Assembly: GCF_030867095.1 (NCBI RefSeq) | Contig: NC_081824.1 | Span: 136,677,433 to 136,741,432 of the forward strand | Reading direction: 5' to 3' | Source of the DNA: Alligator mississippiensis | Lineage: Eukaryota > Chordata > Crocodylia > Alligatoridae | DNA length: 64,000 bases | Shown: piece by piece, positions 47,401 to 59,400 of the stretch | Layout: each line of letters starts with the position of its first letter | Numbering within the stretch: position 1 is the stretch's first letter | Notes under the pieces: model-generated | The model's input: only the letters and a program-made list of their open reading frames with translations | Told to the model about the DNA's origin: nothing | Database searches by the model: none | Translations under genes and position numbers: made by a program

Positions 47401-50400
47401 TGCAGGTAAGGTTGTCATTTAAAAATGTTTTTTATTAATTTTTTATAAGTTCAAAAAATTTACTCTCATAGATGTGCTTTAAGTGTTAATGAAGCTAGCA
47501 TTTCATATCTCTGAGTGAGGGGGAGTACATTGTTGCAAATCTGTATCTGCTATTTGCAGCTTTTTCCTTTCATGTGTATTGATTAGGTTTACTTAACCTT
47601 AATTCCTACCAGGGTAGATGCAATTAAGTAACAAGCATGTTTAAGATTAGCTAGCCAGAAAATTGTTTAAGCCTCGCCCTTCCAATTAAATACGATGAAT
47701 AAAATACTAACATGTTTTGGGAGTAAAGAGGCAACAATGATCTGTTGATTAAAGCACAGCATTGGGAAGTGGAAAATTTGGTTCCGTTCATGAATAAGAT
47801 CTTCCTCAGTATTCCCGTGAAAGACATTTTGGGGCAAAGTGCCAAATAAATCACAACATCTATTTGTAAGATGTTGGTGTGCCAAGAGGGGATGGCACGG
47901 GAACTGTGAGGGGACTGATCCTTCTTGTAGCAATACAGACCTGGCCCCTTCCCCACCGTCCACCCTGGTGTAATGTACCAGGTTGGACAGTGAGACAGGC
48001 CTGACCCCTGGGCAGGTCTCTGCCACCCACCACAATGCCTGGGCAGCTCGCATCAGGCAGTGGAGAGGCTTCAAGCAGCTGTACTAGGGTCCGCGGAGCC
48101 CCAGCCTGGCTCGTTGCTGGCAGCAGGTGCACGTGTACTTTGGGGTCGACATCAGGGAAGGGGTCGCGGCTGCGCTGCCACAAGAAGGATTGGGCCCCTT
48201 GCACCTCCCACACCATCCATGCTGAGGGCTGGCGTGCCAAGTAAAATGTCTTCACATGCCATGCTCTGGTAAATGTGCTGGGGGTTGCCTGCTTCTGCAG
48301 GGCTAACAATAGTAAATACTTTGCAGTAGTGATTGAACATGCATTGATAAATCTGTCCAGAATGTGCCATTTTTACACATTGTTTTTTAGCACAAAATCT
48401 TATCTTTATTTTGCCTTAGTCTTTCCATTTGTAAAATGGTGATACAGTTAGATCAGTCCCTCACTCTCTTTTCAAATTCTGCCTCTTCCTGTCCCTCCTT
48501 CCCCTTAGAAATGACCCTGGCTTATGTAGGCTCCCACTGGCAGAAGTCTGAAATAGTTGGTCGTTAATTGGACCCAACAGCTTGGGTATTCCAGCTCCCA
48601 TGGGATGGTTCATGGTCACTAAAACATAAAGCAATAAAAATCAGCCGTAAAACAGAACTGACTTGTCCATTTTAAACTGATCCTGAGATTTTAGGACGCA
48701 AACAAATTGATTTCACAGTTGTGCACACACTATTGATGCTGGTGTGAACTGCCCAGGGGAATCTGAAGGAAGTGCTTGACTCTTAAAATGTTTCATGTAC
48801 ATGTATTTTTAGTTAATCATTCATTAAGATGTAATTTTAAGCAAGACTAATGGTTTCATTGGAGCAGTTTCTCACTTGGTTAAATAACTGAGCCAGTTTC
48901 TGTTATTGGCACTGCATGCACTTCTGGCATGTGACAGAAAATTCTGCTCATAATTGAGCAAGAACAATGCTCTCATAACAGTGAAAATGGAGCTCTTCAC
49001 TTCTAATGAAGTGTCCACTCTTTTTACAGAGTGATTAGTGACATGTTGCATTGTAACTACTTACATGTAGATCTTGTGATATGGACTCCCTATCTCATTT
49101 AGCTCTCTTGTTGTAAGCAAAGCATAGTTTTGTGCTTTGTTGGAATTACAGAACTGACCTTTGCTTTTTGGTCAGGATCAGCTGTGCTTTGTGACTCTTA
49201 TCCTCTTGAGATAACTTTTTTTAAAAGCTGTGAATCTACGTAATAATGACTTGGGTTCATTCTGTCTACAAACTTATCTGCTAAAGCAATTGCTTATGCA
49301 AGGAGCAAGATTTGACCTAACTTATTTAGAAAGGTCTGTTGTAAAGTCTTTCTGATTCTTAAAAGTACTTTTTTTTTTTTTTTGCATTTTTGATTTTGAA
49401 AAATGAACAAAACTAAACCTAGCTGCTCATTCCTGAGTAACCCCACAACAACACCCACTGTTTAGGAAATAGGCAATTTTTTTTCCTTTTTGCAAACAAA
49501 TGCGTTTCAGTTCTTTCTCCCAGATGTCCCTTTAAAGCATATGAAAAAATTGTATGTGCTAAAGTCCAGCAGCTCCCCCTCTGTACCCTTCCCCGCACCC
49601 TGCACACAAAAGTGAGCCTGGAGAATCCTACTTACAGTAAGTCTTCCCCCATAGTTCTCTGCTTGGGTGTATGTATGAGTATACATGTAGAAGGAGTAAG
49701 GGATACTTGGGGAACTTCCAACCGTGAGGTTTCTTATCAGTTTGTTTAATATTCCACTCTCTGCTCCCCTGTCTGGGTAAAGGGTTATGTGAAGTACACA
49801 AGTGTTTGCTAATCAAAAAAACGGCATTGGGAAAACTTACATAACTCCCTACGCAGACTCAAAGGAGAGAGAACTGGGTATGTCTGCTCTCTTATTTGTA
49901 TACCTTAATCCATGCATTAAGCATCTCTACCTGCAGTACTGGGATCTAAGATGGTTGCTGCTTTCCTATTTGCATGCTTACTTTTGTCAAGGTGCACTCT
50001 TTCTCTTCCCATTTTCCATAGCATGTTCTTTGCTTTCCAGAGATAGTGTTGAGTGCAAGGGAGATGCAGGTTGGTCTATGCATGTTGCTGAGCTTGCTTT
50101 CTGTGTTTGTCCATGTGTGCTGGAGTACAGTTGCTCTGCTTTACCCACCCAAGTACACTTTGCCTGTGTAAGGTACATTTCCACTCTGAGGCTGAGGGTA
50201 TAGTGTTAAAGTACTTTGTCAGTAAAGTAGTTTATTCACCATTATTTTTGAATTACATGGTCAATACTTCATCAGTCTGTTGTTTAAAAAACTGTTCAAA
50301 TGTCATGCGTTGACTATAGAATAGACCTTAACTACAGAACAGTCTTGCTACTGTTTTGTCATTGATCTAAAAACTTGGGTGTATGACAGAAGAAAATGTT

Positions 50401-53400
50401 TACCTTGCTTCATAAGAGAAAGCTCCTCATTGCTTTTGTAGTACTTAGGAGTTCTCCAGTATGCTGACCAATTGAGTCTAACAAGGTCCCAGATAATTAA
50501 CTTTCTTACACTTCACAAAATTGAGTACACTTTCCAATGCAATTCCCTGATATCTTTGTCTACTTATTTGCTAATTTGAAGAAGTTTAATAATCCAGAAT
50601 AGGTATTATAATTATTCGTGCATGCAAATGAGGCTGTACTGCAACTTAAATCTCATATATATTTGAACTTGATGGGTTTTGCCTTTATAACATTTTAAAT
50701 AGAACATTTTTTTATTTTACATAATCTTATAAAATGTAAGGGGTCTTCAGAAAGCTGGGCAGTACTACAGGCCTGTGTCATCATTGTTTAGTATTACTGT
50801 GGTCTTTCTCATGAGTGAGCTGTCTCTATTAATTTATATTTTTAGATGTATAAATGAAATATAGGTGACGTGTAACATCAGTTTCATACGTCATCTTTAG
50901 AACGCTCGCTCTCTGTTCTGAATTTTTTTGTTTTCCTTCTGCCTTTCTAGACCATAGCTTCTACAAATTAACTTCAGGTTTCCTCTTTTATGTGTATAAT
51001 TGGTTTTATTATGTAATTCTGTTATACTTTGTTTGCTATTTAAATGACTCATATGTATGTAAATAAACATAATTTCAAATATAATCCCAGGTATACACAC
51101 ACATAATTTCATTTGAACAGACCAAGATGAGTAAGTCCAGTGCTCTCCCATAAAATATCATTGGTTTCGTCTGTATTATGCTGCAGTCACTGCTGTGATT
51201 AATCCTTACTTAGAGTAAAATAGTGACTTGTTTGACTGTTTATAACATGTTATTGTTAGAGTAAGGATTTAGGCTTGGGAACTCCTGAATGCTATGGCTT
51301 AATTGCTGTGTGACTTTGCACAGAATAAGGCGCAGATCCTTACAGGTAATTGGGTACAAAGGAGAGTTCGGCACCTGAATACCTCTAAGGTTCTGCGCTT
51401 TAGTGGCTTGTCCTTGAGTTTGTCCATCAAGTGGGATAACATTTGCTTGCTTCACAGGGTGCTTGGTAACTAATATTTATGCCGTATGTGAAATTATGAA
51501 ACTAAATTACTTCAGGCTACTATATCATTATTTATGCACTTATTTTATTACTGCCCTCTCCCCTCTCTTTTTGAATATCATATAGGTCCTAATGTAATCA
51601 AGACCACAACAACATCTGAATTGACTAACAGCTCAAAGGTAAGAATTACGTGGCATAATTGTGCTGCATGGCAGGCACTGATGTTTTTATTTATTAAAAA
51701 TCATCTTAACATTTCATGCAGCTGTTTATACAGTTCAGGTTTTTAAAAAGGAAATTTCTGATGTGATGTTATGCCTTCCATTTTTTTGCAACATAATTCA
51801 AACTTTACTAGCTAAGAGTTTGTGTTGATAAATGCTCTGTACTGCCTCTTGAATGACCCAGCATGAATCCTTCACGGCTTAGTTACACCTTTTATAAGGT
51901 GGCTTACCTCATTGGCATGTGAATTGGATAGTGTTGCTCTGCACCAGACTTTGACCAAGCAAAGTAAGGTATTGATAGGATTCCCTTGATAACTCTTGCA
52001 TCTTTATTCAAGGAAGAATAGCATAATGTGAATCCTTAAGCGTGAGGAAGTGGAAACTGAGAGCAGAAAAGAAAATTGGCCTTCTTTTGGGACTAAATCT
52101 TCTAATTTCTAACTTTCTTTTCTGGCTCCTGGGAAGGAATTGGGGTTTTTTTGCTCCCCTGGGTGATTGTAAACAAAGTAAACCAGAGGTCTGAAGTCTG
52201 TCTTCACATTCCTTGATTTGAGGCACCTTTCCTACATAGTCACCTCTTAAGTTTTCCACACCTACTGCCATCAGCTGTTTTACTTCAGATGCTGGGATGA
52301 CTGACTTGTCAAAATCTTTCTTTATAAAACATAAAATTATATTTTTTAATGGGCTGCAATATTGGTGTTTTTTAAATTGCCAACCATGTATGTATATTTG
52401 GATTTTTTGAGAATTAAAAACGTTTTTTCTAAAACTACATATTTATTACACTCAGCTGAGGTAAGTGTAAGAGAAGCAGTATCCTACCACTATACTCTGC
52501 TCCTTATTGTAATTATTATCTTTCCACTCTTTTTTCCATAGTTTTGAAAATGTAGTCTATTCAGAGGAAAGTGATTGCCCTTTTTGCTGCTAAGTGGAAG
52601 TGGCTTAAAATGTTGTTGCAATTTAATTGCCAAAAATGTCTCTTGATATATAGGGGAAGAAATAAATCACTGTTGATATTTGTTCTGAAAATGCAGCACT
52701 ACACATTTCCTGTTTAGATTTGGGTTCTTTGCCTGTTTTTATTACTGCTGCCTTCATTTGCTTTAGGCAGTGTTGACGTGATGTTGCTTTAAGTATTTTA
52801 TCTTCTATATGACATAAACTGCATGTATTGTTAAAGTGAAATGGCTTAAAGGGAACTGGCATTTAATTTTCTCAAAAAAACCCAACCTTTTCTGTCAGAA
52901 TGGAAAAATACCCAAAGTCTTTATATACTACATGTACAGACTATTAGTGCAACAGAATTACTGACTAATTACCTCAGTTTTTAAAAAAATTTATTTTCCC
53001 AGCTCAAGTCATATCCATTAAATTCACAACCATTATCCACTTATAATCAACAACTATGGCTAACCTGTGTTGTTGAACTGGATCCACCTTATGGTAAGTG
53101 CCTTGTCTAGTTTACTTCCGATTACTAATGTGATAAGATAATAATATATGTTGTAGCTGTAATTTCACTTACCTGTAATATGCATTATCCTTTTTAGTTT
53201 TGAATTGTAAAACTAGGGGGAAGAGGGGAGCCCGCCTATGAGAGGATAGGTGAATGTACAGAGATTGTCTTGAGTTAGTTAAGGCTTCTTGCAGCCGTTG
53301 CTTTCCTAAGCGTTAGAATTTTATTCTTTGTTTTTCATAAATCAGTAATAGCCAGGGTGTATGCCTCTTGCTTCCTCTTGATAGAGTTAGACTGGTAGAT

Positions 53401-56400
53401 ATTATACTATACTGATGCTAGATTATTAGTTATTGCTAACTCGTGTTGTCCGAAATAATTCCCACTGAAGGAAGGAAGGCAGGATTTTCTTTCTTCTCTA
53501 CTGTGACAAAATATAACTGAGTTGGCTGCAGGGATTATAGAGCATTGTTGTTTCTAGAAACTCTTATTTGAGATTTTTTTTCCCCTGAATGTGTACAACA
53601 GCCTAACATCTTCATCTTTTAATTATAGAATCTCGCTTCAAAATTAACATTACTCTGTCAATTAAAATACATGGTGTAACAAAGGATGCAAGCACACGAT
53701 ATAAAAATAACCAAGTTCATAATCGGACAAGGCAACTCAACTGTGCTCGGGTAGGTGCTTTTTGAGACAAAACACTGACTGCAGAGCTTGTTCTTCTAAA
53801 ACTGTGTGTGCATGTATTAAATTATTGTAGATAAGAAGCATGCATGAGGAAGTCATAGGAACAAAACGGAAGTAAGAACTTGTTCCTAGTTGTAACTCTT
53901 TGCAGGAAGGTGATGTGTTCTAAGATTCAAACAGGGTTTCCTTCAGCAGTATGCCATGACTTCGAGTCCCTTGATAACCAAACCAGAACAGGAATTTCAG
54001 GTTGTCAATAACACGATTAGAGCTGTCATTCATGCTGGGAAACTGGTAAAACTCAGCCGGCCACACCTGTTGAACACAGCTGCTGCTGGCCCACTTTTTC
54101 AGTGTTATGATTGGCAGAGTCTAAATGAAAGAACTAGAACATTGTACAATAGTTTCTGCTTTGTCTGAAGCGGTGTTGTTTTTTTAAAATATTTTTTCAT
54201 TTGAGTTATTAAAGTTCTAGCATAACTTTTCTTTTTGTTTCATTATTTAAAATTTGCATTACTGAGTTTGACTTGAAAAGCCATCAACGCACTACTTTTC
54301 TGTTTTCAAGAGATATCTTGCTGGTGAAAACTTAATTACACGGGGGAGGCTACATATCATAAGTGAAATATTCTGGAGCCCTGACTCTGCTGGCTTTAAG
54401 AAAGTCTACAGATATTGACTAGATTTAATCTTCCTAACTAGGCAGCTTAGACTAATACATTTAATTTTTCCTCTTTGTCTTTTTCATTCCTTCATAACGG
54501 ATACCATTTATTTAAGAGATGCCAAAGTACAAAGGTTTGGGTGAATACAAGACTCATCCTGTCATGATCTCCTGTGATCCCAAGCTCGGCTAACGTTAAT
54601 TCTCCACAAATCTCCCTCTATGCCTTCCAGCTATTTTTTTTGGAAGATTTGAATGAAAGATGGTGTGGATAATTTCCTGTCTATTAAAGCTGAATGTGTT
54701 GGAAAATGAGCTCCTACTTTCTGCTTGGTGATTCTCTTTCAGCTGGGGGCTTCCTGAATGTTTGTAGTATGTCTGAGTCAGTGGGCTACTGCTTCTTAGT
54801 GGTTAGGTTAGTGTTCCTATCTAAAAGATTTAAAGAGAATAAAAAGGTGACTGGGTGAAAATTTTCCAAAGTGTGACAATATGACATAAAACCCTGGCAA
54901 TATATCTTATGCTCCTAGTCACTTACGTACTTGCAGGAATTTCGCCCACTGGCTAGGGAAAGAAGTTGCACACAAACAGATTTAAGTGATGGGGAACTGG
55001 TAAAACCTGTGGCAGAACTGAAGTTTAGTGCACTTAAACAGCTTTCAAAATGGCCAAAACTGGTTTAAGATAAACCTGGATGGATGTAATATCAGACTAA
55101 ACTGATTTAGGTCAAACCAGTTTATGGAACTTCTGTCCCAAATCCCCTCCTGATTTTAAGTTAACTCGCAGTCCACCAGCATCCCAGGATGCTGTGCAGC
55201 CTGGGGCTGTGCTCTCTGCTGTAGCAGAGCAGGGCTGGCCCTGCCCCCAGCTGTCAGAGGGGGGCTTTTCCATCCCCTGCAGCCAGGAGCCAGGCCAGTT
55301 TCCCCCAGCCCCACTCCTCCTTGGCTGGGGGGATTGGCTGGGCTCCTGGCTCAGGTGGGGGAAGTAAAGCCCCCACTGTGGGCTTACTGCCCCCCCTCCC
55401 CCAGCCGCTGCCAGGCACAATCCAGAGCCAAGGAGGAACCTTCCCCCACCACTCCCACCTCAGCCGGCCTGGTCACCAGGAGGGGGTGTGGCTGGGTGAT
55501 CCGCCCAGTTCCCAGCTCTGGTGGAGGGAGTAGAGCCCGTGCTGCATGCTTCTTCTTTCCCCCCCCTGTGCTGGGCACAGCCCAGCTGGGATTCTGGAGT
55601 CTGGTGGCAGAAACACCGGTGGGTGTTCCCCTCTTCCCCCCAATCCTCAGCCAACCCACTGGCCAAGGGAAGGAGGCAAGGCTATAGGGCTTGCTTGGCA
55701 CCTCACTTCCGGCTCTGTGTGGGCATAAGGGAGAGGGAGAAACACCCCACTGGGGGCTTCCCTCCGCCCCAGGGAGACCCTGGCTGATGGTCTGGTGGGT
55801 AGAGGGGGTATGGCTAGGGCATAAGAAATGATGTTAAAACTGTCTCAGGAGAGAACCATTTACTATGTAGGTAGGGGAAAATGACGAATCGAGTAAGAAA
55901 GACTCAGCGTACTCCTGATGGTGGGGTGCTGGATCATTTACTTGCTTATGTGCTTAGGTTTTTGTTTGTTTTGTTCTGTGCATGTCAAGGCACTTGCCCT
56001 TGACTGAGTACTAAACCACCTTTTAAAAGCCAAATTTTCCTGATCTAATGAATACTCTGATGCTGAAGGAAACCAGTTTCATATATGGTTCAAAGGGCAC
56101 GTCTACATATCGCCCTATGGCGATGTAGTGACACGCTGTGTTGCCTTATGGTGCGCAAGGGCAACAGTGGTCACGTGTCTACACATGATCACCAGCTATG
56201 TTGCTGTAGCAGTGTGCTCCCCAGGTATAGCGCACCACTACAGCCATAGTGATGAAATTTACCCATGCGCCACACACACGGCATGGTAACTACCCATACT
56301 GCGCTGTGCTTTAATACTTCAAAAAGCAAGTACTAATGCATGGCACCATAGCAAAGCTGCTGTACGGTGCTGTGTAGACGTGCCCAAAGTAACTCATTTT

Positions 56401-59400
56401 GGTGATGCTGTATCTCCACTCTCTTCTTCTTCCTTCCTTCCCCTTCCCCCTAAACAAATGAGCAAAAATCCTCCTCTTAGTCTTCTGTACCTGCTTAGCT
56501 TTGCAAGATTTCCTGGTGCTACAGTGGTTTAGAGAGCTTTTAAAATACTCTGGTAGAAAGTTCTCTTGTGGCCTCAACAATAGTTTATACCAGGGGTTTT
56601 CAACCTTTTGGCATCATTGTACCCCAGCTGCTGAGCGGGGGGAAGAGGGGGGAGCTGGTGGAGAGTGGCCAGACACAGAGCAGCAGTAGCTCCTGCGTGC
56701 GAGCTTCCCCACCCTGTGTCCAGCTGGGCGGGCGGTGCCTGCACAGCAGTGTGGGATGCTGCGTGGTGGTGCTTCATCCCCACCTGCCTGTACTTACCCT
56801 CTAGGGCCATCTCAAGTACCCCCAGGTGATAACTCCTGGTTTATGCTACTTCAGAGCCAAACAGTCTCTTGGCACTTGTCGTTCAGAACTGTCCCAAAGT
56901 GAAAAATTCAAGATATGAAAGATCTGAAATTTGATAATATAAAAGCGGCTTTCAAGTTTTACTCATGTCAAAGAAAAATATCTTTGTCTTCTGACTTTGT
57001 TTTTAAAGAACAAAAGGGAAAATGGGATCTTAAACTTAAAATGGGATCTTAAACTTTTACTTTTCTAGTAAGAAAATCCTGTATTTTGACTGAAGGGCAA
57101 ACCTCCCTTGAAATGTTGCTGTGCTCTAAGTGCAAGTCTTCAGTGAAATCTATGTGAATCTATCTTGTATCTTCATATTTGTTCTAGTATTATAATTCTG
57201 CATTGTTAGTGTTGCCCCTAAGATTCCTTTTATCAGAGACCCCAAGGAATGACATGGCCCCTCGTCCAATTTGATATCCAGTGAACTTTTAATAGTAACC
57301 CCTTGGTTTATTACAAGTATTCTTACTTGTGATACGACCTGACAAGCAGTTCCTTCAGGCGTTACAGCAGCGACCTTTGGTGTTACCGGCTTCAGATCCT
57401 CTGCTGGATGTGCGGGATGTTAGTTTCTGGATTCCTTGTTGTTCAAACAAGAAGTCCAAGGTTGTTCCTGTCTCCGTAGGGTGGCAACACAAAACACACA
57501 TGTGCCTTTGTCCATCACTTTTGTAATTTCTATCATCCCAAATTATCCAATCCCTTGGCCCTGTGCCAAGCATTCCTTATATGGTGCACCAGTCCCCTAG
57601 CACTGTGCCAGCTATATTCCTGACAGAGAAACTGCTGTCCCTTGCTTGCCTACTGCCCAATCTCAGCACTTGCATCTCCCAGTAGCACAGAAGGCGCTCT
57701 GTTCAATTTTGTTGCTTAGTTCTGGGAAGTCCTGGACTCTGGCTCAAAGCTTTAACATAGCTCAGTTTGCCTGCTACAGTTAGCACAAGTCATCTTGTTG
57801 TGGCTGACTTGCATTTATGTGTATGTCGTTAGATGTAAAAACTTTGTTCAGTAACTTACACGCTATTCTAACTTTGTATTCACAGAAATGTGATGAAATC
57901 ATTGTGGCTCATCTTGGCTACCTGAACTACACTCAGTATAACATATTGGTTAGTTTTGAGGGTCTGGAGAAGTTGATGGTTCCCATCATGAACATCAATT
58001 TCACAGTAAGTTGCATACTGGGCCAAGAGGAAAAAGTCTTTTAGTTTTTAGTTATTGTTGTGAAGGTCTGTTTTAACTGTAGTGAAATAAGTTATTTTCT
58101 TTTGAAAGTGAAACACTTGCACAGAGGAAGTATTAAGGTAAGGCTCTTGATTGGTTCTTCGGTCAAAACCATTCGGTGGATGCTATTAACAAAGTTATAG
58201 TGCAGCTTGCCCAGTAAGTGTGGGAAAAAGATTTTTTTTTTTCTGTCAGGATGGTTATTAAACTATGCCTAATTAGAGATGTTATCTTGAGCGCTTCTCT
58301 TGAGAACAAATCTTTCTCAGTGCTGGGCAAGCTAGACTGGAACCATGGTAGCAAAACCTGTTTAAATGTGATTGTAGCTAGTACAGTTCTGAGCGGTGGG
58401 GACAGGGGACACTTGTTCATTAAGCCATTCTAAATCTATGCTTGTGAAGTCCATTGTTAAAAAATATTGAGTACACAAGAATGAACAGAATGCTTCTAGC
58501 TTTTTCCTAGAAATTGGGGTTTAAACAGCATTCAGAAGTAGCTGTGAAGTGATCAAGCCTTTCAGGGGTTACACAAACAGCAGATCAAAAACTCTATTTT
58601 ATCACTTCCATGTTCAGATGCTTTCAGTGTTCAGATATAAATTCATGAGAAAAGGTCTGGTTTAGAAATGTAAGTTTGGGTGAACATCGGGATCTTACAT
58701 CTCCTAACAAAGTAGCTTTTTCCACACATTAGAAATAAATAAATTGGGATTAGCAAGATTTCTCAAGAGTTTCCAAAAGCAGGTTGACCTGGGAAGGAAA
58801 TGTTTTCTTCAGTAAAACAAGTAAAGCAAATAGGCCAAATTCAGCCTAATTAAGGAAAATGGTGTAATACACACTGCTTAAAGGTGATTTGAAAAACAGA
58901 ATGTTAATAGGACTTTACCAGCCTGTGCTATAAGACCCCAGCGCTGGTAAGCCAACCCCCAAAGAACCTAAACAAACTCTGAGCCGCTGTGGGCTCTGTG
59001 TACATCTTGGTTGTGATGGCTGTGCTGCAGTGTTCCTCCTGCATGTTTTAGTCTGTGTTTTGCAGCACCTAATTAGCAGAGGCCTAAAATATAAAGGCAA
59101 ACATTTTAATTTTTAGTTTTTGCTGAATGCTCTTCACATTTGGTTTGGTACCATGTGGGGAGCATTTGGGACACAAATGGCATTGCTTTGGTAATCATCT
59201 TGCTTCATAGCCCATAGCAAGGAAACTGCCAATTTTGTCCACCTTACATTGTTGTATTTATTGTAGTAGTACATAGTGGACCCACCTGAGATCGTATAGT
59301 GCCTAATGCAGTGGGGCTTCATACTTACAGACCTTGTTCTGTAGAATTTATGGGGGGGTTTTAGAGAAGGCAAAGATTAGGACTAGTGGCTGAGCTGAAA

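Larger units (their letters stand above)
53751..57885. other. Intron 5 of TMEM181
   Basis: 4135 bp. Carries the 54.95-kb dispersed repeat, a GC-rich block to about 55.8 kb, two MITEs (56095, 56591) and a solo LTR (57210), all listed separately. 53.75-54.95 kb shows nothing else. Confidence 0.6.

Noticed and set aside
55112..55800. Several overlapping 70-117-codon frames
   Set aside because: GC-rich part of the dispersed repeat shared with 30 kb. Frames are open in many phases at once and no family is recognisable.
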